A DNA stretch of 64,000 bases, taken from positions 30,564,769 to 30,628,768 of the forward strand of contig CM068588.1 in the NCBI GenBank assembly GCA_035048485.1, read 5' to 3'. Below, piece by piece: positions 49,695-61,007 of the stretch. The translations under genes and the position numbers were made by a program. This DNA is from Pteria penguin. Taxonomy: Eukaryota > Mollusca > Bivalvia > Pterioida > Pteriidae. Position 1 is the stretch's first letter. Every line of letters begins with the position of its first letter. Below the pieces are notes generated by a model. It was not told the origin of the DNA, searched no databases, and was given only the letters and a program-made list of their open reading frames with translations.

Positions 49695-52533
49695 GGGGTG
49701 TCCAATTATATAACCTGGAATCTACAGTCCTATAAGGTAGGAAGGTATGCGTGTGCTCTCATTATACGACCTACTACATTCTTAATATTTGTAGGTCACT
49801 GGATACATGTTCCTTGGGTGTTTGTTGTTTGTTTATCATTGAATATTACACCTGTAACATTAAACCTCTATGCTGGCGGCACCTGCAGGGGTACATGGTC
49901 TCATAATTGTGATCTGTACAGTGAGGAATCTTTACTGTGCCACCGTCTGCAGAGTTCGGTTTTCATCGCCAGAGTAACCGTTTTAACCGTTGGGTAGATT
50001 GGGAAGCAGAAAATAAAAAAAACCCAACATATTAATAAAAGCCGGATCAAACGCATGAAAGATCGCAATATTGGTTTAAGTGCGACACTATTGGCACACT
50101 GGTCCAGTAGTATAAACCCTATGCCACTGGACCAATTCTCCCCTAATGTCGCTCTGGACACTTTAAAAGTACACATTACATGTCACTGCGACTTACTCAG
50201 AGAATTCCATAGGCGGTGGTGGACCAGATGGTGGAGGTGGCGGCGGAGGTGGTGGCATAGGATTGACTAAACAAAGAAATGCAGTCAGTATGTAAATTTC
50301 ATAAGTAAGTCAATCTAATGCGCCATTACATACCGAGCTTAAATAATAAAACAAAATCTGACTGGATTGATATTGTACTTTGGACATCAATTAATAAATA
50401 TGTGATAACAACAACATTTAAAAAAAATCAATCTTTCATTAAAACTATTTATATTAACTGCCATATGTTATTAAAGTACTGTCTTGTAAGATATCTTTTA
50501 TGTAAATCTGTAACATTATTCTTGAAGAAATACTTACATTGACCAAAGCCACCAACATTTTCATAACCAGAGAACGTCGGCATTCCCTGCATTGGAGGCG
50601 GTCCCCCGGGAGGGGGTCCTCCCCCACCCCCCGCTCTAGGAGGACCATTACCCTGGCGGAAATTTGCAGGTGGAGGACCTCCTAACCCTGGTTGCCACTC
50701 TAGAATAAAGTAAAGAATAATACGGATTTAATAAATCTCAGTTATTAGCAAATAGGACGTAATAATATGTACATTCATCTTGATGCGTATTAGTTCAATT
50801 AAATATATATAAGTATATAAGTCTATACGTATAAAGGTATATAGTGTATATTACTACTTACGTTGTGGAGGAGGCCCACCGTATTGACCTGTAAGATATA
50901 AAAATAAATTCATGTATTTCATTAACAGTGCATATTGACCTATCTAGCTGCGCTTAGTACTGAATACGTAGTATGTGACATTATCGTATATAAAACATAA
51001 AATCTGTAGAGGGAGGTTCGATATTTCATTAACAGTGCATATTGACCTATTGTCCTATCTAACTGCGCTTATTACTGAATACGTTGTATGTGATATTATC
51101 GTACATAAAACATAAAAACTGTAGAGGGATGTTCGATATAGTATCTATTTAAAGGCTGCGATATGGAGCAGATGATAGCGGTTCGAATCCTTGATGATCC
51201 ACTGTAATATAAGAAGGATGGCGGTCTTAATTAATCGAACTTACCACTATTTTACACAGAAATAATTCCAAAAGTGGGGTTTGACGCCCAAAGATAAAGT
51301 GCGCATTCAGAGGGGGTTGCAACCCCCCCCCCTTTTGGTCGGAAAATTTTACGAAAATAAAGATCATTTTCGACCATTTTTAGGTCTACACCCCCTTTTC
51401 AGACCGATAATGCAAAACATTTGTCATGGGTTGGTTGGTTGATTAGTGTTTTACGTCGCTTTCAACAATATTTCAGTTATATCGCGACATGGAAGCAGGA
51501 GGTTACCAACCTCTTAAACCATTTGTCATGGGAAACTGCAATCCCCCCCCCCTTTTTTTTTTAAATTTCTAGATGCGCCTATGGTGTAGCGTTTTTTACA
51601 GTTCTGCATGTCTTACTCATATGCTATGACATAGAATTATGGGAGGATCTATTGGTCTCACCATATATCGTACCTAGAGAGTATTTTACAATGATTTACG
51701 AAACTTGTATATCAAACTCTACTACATGTATCTATAAAACTATGTGTATCCAAGTTGGTTCAACTACCGAGTGAAATTGTTAATATACTGTGGTAGGTAG
51801 GTACGTAGGTAGGTACGTACATGTATGTATAATATAAACATGTATTTAGAATTTATATACATGTATGAATATACTTCATTTGTTAATCCCTGTCATCTAC
51901 CGCTATATATTTTCGTTCTGTTTACCTTCTTTATATTGTACATAATGTTTACTGTGTTCGATCCGATATGAAAACTTGAACTTACTTGCGGGACAGGCGA
52001 GCCAAATTCACTCAAAAAAAAAAAAAATAATAAAATAAATAAAATAATAGTTTTAAAACGATAGGTGTATAATCTGCTTACACGTCGCCATATAAATGAA
52101 AATGCAATTTCAATCAGCAAAGCAAAAGCTTGACTATTGATCTAAAAGAAGTTATAATTTCAGTCTAATTGATTTCTCCAATGCAAGTTATGGCGTATAA
52201 TAAGTACATATGAAATGGATAGCTTTATACCCGGAAAGTTTCATCGATATGGTGACAGATATACGGGTATATGACCTCTATTGTCCCGCATCCATCACTC
52301 TTTATCATACAGTATAAATTTACATTAACACCACTACCGTTCCAACATTCAACTACACCATATTACACAATATTTTCAGAAACACCCCCACCCTTTTTTA
52401 TACCCCTTTAAAGGCAAGATAAGGGATATATGGAATGATACGTAGAGGGATTGCTGAGTACAAAGTATCCTTACAATTGGTAACGTGGAGTGTTTGAGAC
52501 AGAAGATTTACGTTACTTACCCGGTGCAGCCAT
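42730..52533 (-). CDS. SSUH2: SSUH2-like protein, 11 coding exons, complete
   Basis: Minus-strand coding exons, in order: 52521-52533, 50862-50888, 50538-50699, 50197-50266, 49391-49520, 48379-48564, 47862-48031, 47156-47248, 46634-46736, 46060-46164, 42730-42876. They total 1206 bp, 401 residues plus stop. Every intron is GT..AG and all phases agree. Residues 1-90 are Pro/Gly-rich, with runs of about nine Pro. The SSUH2 family region follows: ASQCCYGSKPA (about 114), YTLETFCEAR, VPHTATVR, then six CxxC pairs at 198/201, 209/212, 220/223, 243/246, 254/257 and 265/268 in a DnaJ-like zinc-binding pattern. Next come ELTVTFTNHVGDHIVERT, PDELVR, VFPITSYPVPD and FPNERQLQQ. The C-terminus is CCWGC-NIL. 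The cellular role of the family is poorly known; human SSUH2 has been linked to tooth development. Exon 1 codes only four whole codons and exon 2 is a 27-bp microexon. The last intron (3.2 kb) hosts a PLE. No lesion is seen. Confidence 0.92.
43239..45210 (-). mobile_element. Penelope-like element with direct pseudo-LTRs in the last SSUH2-like intron
   Basis: Two direct repeats of about 230 bp, 43239-43466 and 44977-45206, flank a reverse-transcriptase body. Both begin with GATGGATAAATCCAAA and contain CTTGAAGAGCATATGTGAA, the cassette AGATCAGGTGCCCG and ACACCCGTCACATATACCC. This is the pseudo-LTR layout known for PLEs. The element has the same orientation as the host gene and lies in intron 10, so it would be removed by splicing. 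It is 5' truncated inside. Confidence 0.82.
43490..44930 (-). pseudogene. family 2 PLE reverse transcriptase with one frameshift
   Basis: On the minus strand the frame opens with ITPADKASNNYTFTCKKYYF (44890-44830) and continues to LPYLYLFQK at about 44685. There a one-base deletion shifts the frame into KTPYKQRFIAGSSKCSTKS. From there 367 codons are open: SIKSFDFSTLYTTIPHQKLK, IVGIPMGTKCAPLLADIFLY, the RYIDDLLSINN catalytic box, YDKRDDFNFAITNFPFIS and SLRKFYGRYETLITPY. It ends at TGA (43559-43561); the frame then stays open for 24 more codons to a TAA. No nuclease domain follows. The N-terminal part is missing. Confidence 0.88.
45221..45470. repeat. dispersed repeat with (GACA)n, two copies
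   Basis: The segment CCCTCACCGTGTAAAAGTTA then TGGCCAAGATTAAAG, followed by GACA/AACA-type repeats, occurs at 45221-45300 and again at 45350-45450. It is a familiar non-coding molluscan repeat. Confidence 0.75.
49642..49692. repeat. (GA)n microsatellite in an intron
   Basis: About 25 GA units lie in the SSUH2-like intron 4. The ERERER open frame read across it is an artefact. Confidence 0.97.
50914..51140. repeat. about 108-bp tandem duplication in intron 1
   Basis: The segment TTTCATTAACAGTGCATATT ... TGTAGAGGGAGGTTCGATAT near 50919-51022 recurs at 51023-51138 with a short insertion and several substitutions. It is non-coding and within the first SSUH2-like intron. Confidence 0.85.
51425..51530 (-). 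mobile_element. SINE/MITE 3'-end fragment
   Basis: The string GGTTGGTTGATTAGTGTTTT then ACGTCGCTTTCAACAATAT resembles the reversed tail of molluscan tRNA-derived SINEs (GACGTAAAACA then CAAT repeats), but with a different body. C/G runs lie at about 51328-51340 and 51545-51560 in the same intron. Confidence 0.45.
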
Positions 52534-52924
52534 GTTTTCCCAATACTTGTACTATAGTCTTGTGTTGATTGCAACCATGGTACTTCAAAACAAGATCGGA
52601 TAAATGTACCAAGATTGTAAGGAAGCCTGTCTAGATCAATATTTGTAGTACACAAGCACGCATCGACACATTGTTATTATACGACCATCGCGAGTAGCTT
52701 AAATAGCGGGTTCAGCAATTGCAGAGAAAAAGGTTGCTACGTCTAGGTTTACATAGATATAGCGAATCAGAAGAAACTATGGTGATTTAAACGTCTGTCA
52801 TCTTTTCATTTTACTTGTATTGTCTATTAAACAGCGACGCAGCTAAATCAAATGTTTACGCTTCTTATATCAATTTATCAATACAGTATAATTCCAGTTC
52901 ATTATTGACTATTAATTGAAACCG

Positions 52925-53500
52925 GGGCTGGCAAGATGGAATACGGGTATGAGTGAATACTGTAAAGACTGGCAAGATGGAATACTGGTGTGAGTGAATA
53001 CTGTAGATATGGACAGGATGGATATTGGTGAGAATGTATGCTGGAGAGACTGGCAAGATGGAATACTAGTATGAGTGAATACTGTGAAGACTGGCAAGAT
53101 GGAATACCGGTGTGAGTTAATACTGCAGAGACTGGCAGGATGGTATACTGGTGTCAGTAAATACTATAGAGACTGGCAGTATGGTATACTGGTGTCAGTG
53201 AATACTCTAGAGACTGACAGGATGGTATACTGGTGTCAGTGAATACTGTAAAGACTGGCAGGATGGTATACTGGTGTCAGTGCATACTGTAGAGACTGGC
53301 AGGATGGTATACTGGTGTCAGTGAATACTGTAGAGACTGACAGGATGGATACTGGTGTCAGTGAATATTGTAGAGACTAGGAGAGTGTATACTGGTGTTT
53401 GTGAATACTATAGAGACTGACCGGGTGGTACGCTGGTGTCAGTGAAAACTGTAGAGACTGACAGATGGATACTGGTGTGTGTGAATGCTGTAGAGACAAG
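52925..53500. repeat. minisatellite, about 41-bp unit, about 14 copies
   Basis: The unit reads GAGACTGGCAGGATGGTATA then CTGGTGTCAGTGAATACTGTA. Copies differ by point changes and small indels. Those near 53110-53330 are most regular. It lies about 400 bp upstream of the SSUH2-like start codon. The open frames read through it are artefacts. Confidence 0.93.
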
Positions 53501-53509
53501 GCACCCTAT

Positions 53510-54095
53510 ACGTTTACGTCGGGTAAATCCCTTCACTTTCTGCGGCCGTGTTGTCATGCATACGATTAGCTAATGATTGGCTATTAAAGCTCTATTTTTG
53601 TGGAGCTCGGGTAGCTCAGTCGGTTAGACGGTCGGATGCATGACAGCTATGTGATTCGGTACCATAGGTGGTAGGTTTGAGTCCCAGACGGGGAATGAAT
53701 ATAAGTGAAATATAGGGTGCCTTGTTAACTGTAGTGTCTTTGTGCTTTATATGTTTGTATAATTTGTCTTTATTTTCTACAGGTATTTCTTTGGAGATCC
53801 AAGGTCCATAGTACTCCCAGGTGTTTCACTGACTGTATTTGTGCTTTATATGTTTATTTCTCTTTCAGTGATTGTATTTTTAGAGGATCCGCCTGCGTTT
53901 ACGTCGGGTAAATCCCTTCACTTTCCGCAGCCGTGTTGTCATGCATGCGATTAGCTACTGATTGGCTATTAAAGCTCAATTTTTGTGGAGCTCGGGTAAC
54001 TCAGTCGGTTAGAGGGTCGGATGCATGACAGCTAGGTGATTCGGTACCATAGGTCGTCGGTTCGAGTCCCAGACGGGAAACGAATATAAATGAAA
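53510..54095 (+). repeat. tandem duplication carrying a tRNA-like module
   Basis: Two copies of about 210 bp, starting at CGTTTACGTCGGGTAAATCC (near 53510 and 53895), contain GTAGCTCAGTCGG (A-box region) and GGTTCGAGTCCC (B box, intact only in the second copy; GGTTTGAGTCCC in the first). The distance between the boxes is too long for a normal tRNA, so this is a tRNA-derived sequence, not a functional tRNA gene. Unit spacing is about 380 bp. Confidence 0.65.
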
Positions 54096-54345
54096 TGAAT
54101 GAGGTGTTCGGCTTATGAGCGAGAGGTGTTCTGTTCGACTACTGCCGCGGGCACACCGATGTTGTCTTTTGGTGGAGACAGTAAAAACCGGGATTCCGTG
54201 TCACAGTAGGCGAGACACGTAAAAGCTCCTTCACTGCTTCTTGTGGGTCCGTTGAAATGCATCACGCAGATGCCGTCACCTTATTCGTGAAATAATCGAT
54301 GAGTGACGTAAAACTATAATCAATCAAATAATTAATCAATCAATC
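54096..54345 (+). mobile_element. SINE body without its tRNA head, fused to the tRNA-like module
   Basis: From TGTTCGGCTTATGAGCGAGA it follows the SINE at 3772-4052 (CCTTCACTGCTTCTTGTGGG, ATGCCGTCACC) to a (CAAT)n tail. Its own A box is missing. The tRNA-like unit just upstream could supply a pol III promoter. Confidence 0.7.
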
Positions 54346-55055
54346 GATCTATGTGCGCCATTTGATAGATGACACTAACTTTTCTCCGTATATTGCCATT
54401 TTTAAATACCCAACAATAGTTCCTATGACACAATGATCAATATTAGAATGACCCGTAAGATTTCAAAATCGATGGACCCCAGTATTTGTAAATCGAATTA
54501 CATTCCACACACTGTTACTCGCTGGCGAGGTCATCAAAGAGAAGAGTCCATGCACTACTTATAGGACTATAGACACATGAAATAGATTTGGGTCCGATTA
54601 ACGTTGGTGACATTTAAAGGTTTATTCCCACTCAACCAATATTTAGAAAATTTCAATTCACACTTCTAAGCCGATATTCTGATTTTACACGTGAATGAAC
54701 AACAGATAAATTTACGCTATAGTCTGTTTTATTTAAGTGATTTCGAGCGGTAAAATTATACGGAAAATAAACTCATTCAGATCAGTAATACAGAACGGGA
54801 AATTGTGGGGAAGGGTAGGGGGTTAATCTTTATGAATATATGTATTTTCACTCAAATAATTTGATTTTATTAGATCATATTCAGTTGTATTGAATATAAT
54901 ACTAAACAGTTATTCCGTCTATCACTTTAATTGCAACATCATTAAACAATTACAAACAAATAAATAAAAATTCTGGGGGTTTTTTTTTCTAATTATCTCT
55001 CCGATAAAAAACAACAGATTAAATTAGGACATTTTATTTTCTGCTGGGGAAACGT
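54346..55055. other. non-coding stretch, nothing recognised
   Basis: No exon or known repeat could be identified. Confidence 0.5.
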
Positions 55056-55228
55056 AAATAAAGGGTACCCAGGGATCTATTCTAGGTCCAATACTTTTTA
55101 ACCTTTTTGTAAATATCATATTTACTTTATTCGCTATTGCGAGTTGTATAATTATGCAGATGATAACACATTACCTTTGTTATATCCTGATTATGATATC
55201 TTAATACAATCTTGGACTAGATAATACA
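55056..55228 (+). pseudogene. non-LTR reverse-transcriptase fragment
   Basis: In one frame the plus strand gives GTQGSILGPILFNLFVN (the GVPQGS-LGP block). After a one-base frameshift near 55140 it gives YNYADDNTLPLLYP, holding the YADD catalytic box. Upstream and downstream domains are missing, so it is a short relic. Confidence 0.75.
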
Positions 55229-55499
55229 TATAGAATAATTGTCTTATTTTGTGTTTTCATGCAGGAATAAAGCACAAAGGCTGATGCATTTATTAGATCT
55301 ATATAATGCGCGTTAGCACTTATTCTATATATATGTGCTTTTACCGCCAAAATATCATACTGGAAACTTCCATTTCCTATTTATAAACTGCATCATTAAA
55401 TCATTCCGGAGGGAAGTTATAAATTGAAAGAAACAGTCGGTGTCCCATGACAACGTAACGTTTATCCAGAATGACCAGAGACCCGTATTATAGGTCTCT

Positions 55500-57130
55500 G
55501 GAATGACATACTTTCGTCGAATGTCAAGCACTTTAGCGCAAAATACGACTTTAATGACGTCATGCAAGGTTGGAAATGACGAACATTTCATTATGACGTC
55601 ATTAGCATAACAATCAAAAGTGTGCCAAACATCGCTTTCTATGTTTAAAAGTGGGTCAAATATGGGGCGTTATGACGTCACTGATCAATGTACTCTATAC
55701 AGAAATAAAATACATAGGTCTTGAAAGCTTTATTGTTGTTGTGAATGTATAATAAAATGGCTGTCGATTGCCGCCACGTTTGATTTCGCTCCGACTTTTT
55801 CGAGCTATAACAGCTAGTGTAAGTTTTTTGTGACTTAAATCGTACTGTGAGTTTATAAAGGATATCTGCTTTTTCGGCGCAGCTCACTTCGGAAATCGGA
55901 AAATCGCGATTTTTTCTATTGTAGCATTAAAATTGATAAAAATGAATATGACCCTTTAATTAATTGAGTATTCTCGTAAATAAATATACAATTCAAACAT
56001 TTCAAAGTGCAACTTTTCCCCTACCGTTATCTAAAATCACTATGGATAGGAGATTCTCCATGACCATGTATTTAATGTCGTCCGCTAATGGTGGATTACC
56101 TCACGTGTTTACCTGTGACGTCATTCTTGGACGAGTCTACTATTGGAAAAGGTTAAGTTAGTATATTTTCAGTTGGAAGGAATCTCCATGAACATACACG
56201 TATCCAGAGTAAACCGCCACCATTAAAATTCCGTTTTCGTAGTGGAGAGAAGCGGAACTGAAATCGGACGCATGCGTGGAGATTGGCTTCGGAGTAAAGG
56301 CACTTCCGGGAAGATTCTAAGTCTTCTAATGTTCAAAGCCTATTATGTCTATGAAAAACAATATAATGAAACATATAGTTCGTTTGCAGCCCTGCAGGTA
56401 CACACCATTTCACATGACTACATGTATGAACAACTGACCCTGCATACAGATGATAGGCTCTATATATCACGATTTAGGGGCCTAATATTATGACGTATCC
56501 AGAGTAACAAATTTGAGTTATCTCCCGTAACGCGCGACTAAAGCGCCATCGGAGGAAGATCACTTCCGGTACGGTAGAGACGTCCTTAGAAACTTAAGAA
56601 CGAGACGTTTAAAATAAGTTTTACAGATGAATTTTGCATAAATATTGATGTTTTTTTATATAGAATTTCCCATTTTTGTATTGTGTATACCTTATAAGCA
56701 TCTTACATCGCAGCTGGTCTGATCATATAATGGATATTGACGATCCCCTACTCTACACTCGAGACGTTTCATACATAGGAAACGGAAGCCTTAAAAGAGG
56801 GGACTGAGCAAGGATGGAACAAAAGCAGGGTTGGTTGCTTTAGGCTTTGCTGCAACAAAAATGAATCTCCCCATTATATTATCACAGAGTGATGCTGTAA
56901 AACAAAACACTATTGAATACGGAAAACTTCTTGTTGATAATTTCACATTTCCAGACCCTCTAAAATACACCGATCCACTTTTCAGCACAAAAACCGATGT
57001 TTGGCGGACTCCTGATTGTTATGCTTATGACGTCAAAATCAAATGTCCGACTTGTCCAACCTTGCGTGACGTCATCATAGTCATATTTTGCGCTATTTTG
57101 CTTGACATTCGACGAATGTGGATCCGTGTA
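55500..57130. repeat. 130-bp inverted repeat bounding a 1.6-kb CRE-rich segment
   Basis: 55500-55640 and 56990-57130 are inverted copies of each other: CCAACCTTGCRTGACGTCAT, TTTTGCGCTA and CTTGACATTCGACGAA all recur. Each arm contains TGACGTCA. The interior holds a duplicated ACGTATCCAGAGTAA (near 56199 and 56496) and two ACTTCCGG sites (56303, 56563). No transposase is visible. It may be a non-autonomous DNA transposon, or a regulatory region between repeats. Confidence 0.6.
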
Positions 57131-57655
57131 TTGAACAGATGGTAGTCTGAAAAGGATGGAGAAACAAAGTAGTCCCCCATTTACTTGTCAGACATTACAG
57201 CTTTTTTCTGTCGATAAATGAAAGGGCTTTGATGCAAAATGATGCAAAACGAGGTACCGATATTTTAAAATTACAAGATTCATATAAAGAGAGTAAACAA
57301 CGATTTTTGCAATTTTGTTATCATATCATAATTCAGATACTTGAATGAAACCAAGGAAAGTTGTTGAGAATCACGGTTTGCGGATGCCGGGAGTTCAGTC
57401 AGGAAAATGCATAAGAATAAGGGGTAACTCAGCACGTGATAGTCCTGTACAGTGCCACTAGGCCCGTAAACATAGGGTAGCTGGGCCCCTGTATATTTAT
57501 CCACTCAAGATTAATTATGTGCATACATAGACCATGAGTTATAGTTAAAGTAATTTCAAATATCTTAAATATATTGATTATCTTAATTTGTTTTATTTAT
57601 TCTTGAAATATATAAAGTGTCGCAGTTAAGGTAGCGTCGTAGTTAGGGGGTTTGA

Positions 57656-57840
<185 letters not shown>

Positions 57841-57934
57841 TATATTATAGTACACATTCATAGTTTTCTTGAATTCTGATTCATACATATATTTATTAAT
57901 GAAATTTGTTTTATGAGGGAAGGTGATCTCCTGT

Positions 57935-58062
57935 ATTTCGAGTAGTATCAGCCGTAGTAACCGTAGTATTGGCCGTTGTAGTTTAGGCCGTCATACTATA
58001 GGCCGTCGTGGTATGTGCCGTTGCAGTACAGCTCGTTGTAGTATCGACCGTTGTAAATTGCA
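57935..58062. repeat. degenerate short tandem repeat
   Basis: Units of GGCCGTYGTAGTAT type, 15-18 bp, are repeated about seven times with variation. Confidence 0.7.
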
Positions 58063-58314
58063 TTACAAATATTTTTTATTAAAAGAACAAAGATCGCGCA
58101 TTGTCATTTCGTGTTCTCTTTGAACGTTAAAAGGGCAAGTCGAAACTGTTTATGAATTTCCGTAGTCACAGACGTCCCAACCGATAAGTGATAAACCATG
58201 TAATGATACCAAGGGCAGAAATAGTCAGATTTGTCAGATAATAAATGTCCGAACATATATATGTGTATTAAATTTGGTGCACCCTGAGCAAACAGATTTC
58301 CAAATTGGTATTAA

Positions 58315-58425
58315 ATTAAGGGCCATAAAAGGCATCTAAGGATATAGCTATGTAGGAAGGAGTTGCTCCTTCTTTCACAGTAAATTGGAGTGTATTTTTC
58401 GGGTAAGTACTGAAGCACTGAAAAC
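58315..58425 (-). repeat. diverged fragment of the 350-bp repeat
   Basis: The segment CATCTAAGGATATAGCTATG ... AGTACTGAAGCACTGAAAAC matches the reverse complement of the satellite unit at 30.4-32.1 kb. A tRNA-like B box (GGTTCGAACTCC) lies at about 58645, in what may be another SINE head. Confidence 0.5.
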
Positions 58426-58689
58426 GAACCAAAGTAATTTACGCAAACATTTCTTTGTGTCGATAGCCACACGATAATGACAGTTGAAGAGAGTTGCTTA
58501 TCACACTTATGACAATAAATTCCTGAAAAATAGCTGATCATAGTAAGGGTAAAACAAGGGGGAAAAGACTGTAAATATTGTTACTCATGATAAGGGTAGT
58601 CGTACAAGTGTATGACGCATGAGAACCGGATGCCTAAAAATCATCGGTTCGAACTCCAGCTGGGTAGTTTATATAATACTGAGTTTGAC

Positions 58690-60935
58690 TTGATTTCTCT
58701 AAGTATGTTTTAATATGTGTATATATCTCTCTATCGTTACAGTTATTTTTCTGACAGGCCACCGGGATCAGGGAAGCAAGTCTGAGGACCACGACGGAGA
58801 CCAGACCGAGACTTAAGATGGAGAGAAAATGGGAAATAACACAGATCATTGCTGAGAGCAGAGGAGACGAATGCAAAACCAAAAGTATAGAAGACCTAAG
58901 AGCCAAGAGATTGAGACAAAGACTAAGACTATAGAACCGTAGGCCTCCCTTCCTGGCTAGGCCTTGGTGATTATTTCAGGAATTTTAGGAATAATTTTAT
59001 TCAAATTTCAAAAACCATCTTGAAAACGTTTGCTTTATATATTCCCTTTTAAAACATGATTTGAATAATTTATTCAATTTTAACACGTATTTTTATTTAA
59101 GTATTGCAAACTTTAAAAAATATTTAAAAAATAAATTTTACATGAACTTCTAAACTAGAAGAAGATATAATCTGATCATAATGTCTGCATTTTTTAAAAT
59201 TGAGTTGGTGATGCTAGAATAAGAGGATTAATACATGTTTATATCATGTATATATTAAATTCTTTACGTATTGAAATATAATGTGAAGTATGGAATGGGT
59301 ACACTCATCACGTTAATGATATAATTTTGTGTCTTACTGTATTCAAAAGAAAAAAAAACTTCATTTATTTATTCAGTTTGTTGTGTCTAATTTCTCTAAG
59401 GATGACAATATGTTAATTCTACCTTGTGACCATTTGATTGAAAAAAATCTATATTGGGCTCATCAACTAAAGTGATCGCTATTTTCACCACGCTATTGCA
59501 ATCATTGACTGACCAAGCGTCCTCTTTGATCCATGTCTTCGACAAGTGTCTTACAGCGATACGAGGGGAAAGGGGGATAATTGACTCGACATGTGAAATA
59601 TCAAATGTAAACTTCGTTTTCAATTTTTTCTTTATACTTATTGTATATAATTTCACGATAAGCATGTGTAGACAGATAAATTGTGTTTCAAGATCTAATG
59701 AAGCGTAGGGTAACGTATATTAGCTAGCCAGGGGACAGTACTCTTCAGTCAAGTGACCACCGGGCAAACTTGGACGTATTGTAATAAACACAGAAAGTTA
59801 CACTGTCTGGTATAACCTGAAGCTGAATAAATACTACCCAAAAACGTAAATTTACAGTAACAGTTTATTTTGTTTCAAGGTCCAAATGCTTATGATTTTA
59901 AAACAATGTCAAAGTAATCAATTCCAAATAATAATCATAAAATCAAAATTCATATACTATGAATCGGTAATTTCCGAAAGTCAAAGTACAAAACTCGATA
60001 TCCAATTTTCTAATTTCCTTTTATTTTCTTCCAAGTTATTTTTACCAAAGCATTTGAAACATTAAACTCCGCCTTTATTTAAGAAATATACCCAAATGAA
60101 AAGATAAATTACAAAATGTCTCTAGACTGTTTGGCTGTGGATTTTATTAATGAACCATGTAAAGTCTAGTAATAAATACTTTAATTCGATGAATGACATA
60201 TATAACGGCACCAACGCAGTGAAAACTCTATTCCAATAGCGAGCGACAGAAACTTGATGTCAATATGAAATATTGACCACAGGTGTGCAACACATGTGGC
60301 TGACTCAATTTAAATAGAGTGTTCATGCAATATTCCTAACTACAATCAGAATTTAATACTACATGTATATATATGCGATAAATTCTCAATTACATGTACA
60401 TCTTCGATTTTAAACTGATTTTCTAACATCCTTATCAGTAGAGAATATATACAACAGTATGTTAAGACTTACTAGTAATTCGTTTTATTTCCAATGAATT
60501 TTGTTCACATCATGTAACTACAGACAAATTCATAATTCTAATACAAAGAAAGAAAGAATACACATAGTAAACAATCTTTCCTATAGTACTATCGACTTCT
60601 CTAATAAACTAGGACATTTGCAGTCAGCAAACGTATAGAGCTATCACTATGCTCTGAAATTTTGATGAAAATGTATACAAATATCAACATGCTTTGGAAT
60701 TTGATAAGTTCATTTATCATGACACCGGCATTAAAGCACAACAACGCATGTAGTCCTTAAGGATTGATGTCCGTGACAACTACATATGGACACAACTGAC
60801 CAACTCTTATATCACCTAGCTTTAAACTGTCATTTGTAGTTAGTAACTTATTGCTTGTACGGCATCCATTTAGATGTTTCTTTTAAATTAATGGACGTTT
60901 CTGTACACATCTGTTTCTCTCATTACCAACTACTC
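58690..60935. other. non-coding stretch, nothing firmly recognised
   Basis: Open frames of 84-89 codons overlap on both strands at 59396-59708, without a family I know or splice support. The rest is AT-rich. Confidence 0.5.
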
Positions 60936-60941
60936 AGAGTA

Positions 60942-60950
60942 TATATAAGG
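60942..60950 (+). promoter_or_regulatory. TATA box of the thyroglobulin-domain gene
   Basis: TATATAAGG lies 58 bp upstream of the ATG at 61008, which leaves room for a start site about 25-30 bp downstream of the box and a leader of about 35 bp. The surrounding sequence and spacing fit a strong, regulated promoter. The call is inference. Confidence 0.65.
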
Positions 60951-61007
60951 GCTAATTCCCATTTAGAAATTACTTTAAGTTTGGGAATTGTAAATTTCTA
61001 ACACACA

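Noticed and set aside
49602..49997. 131-codon frame with Glu-Arg repeats
   Set aside because: It is driven by the (GA)n microsatellite within an SSUH2-like intron, on the strand opposite to the gene.
52865..53097. Repetitive frames with SLQYSLIPV-type repeats
   Set aside because: They are a translation of the 41-bp minisatellite; there are no signs of coding selection.
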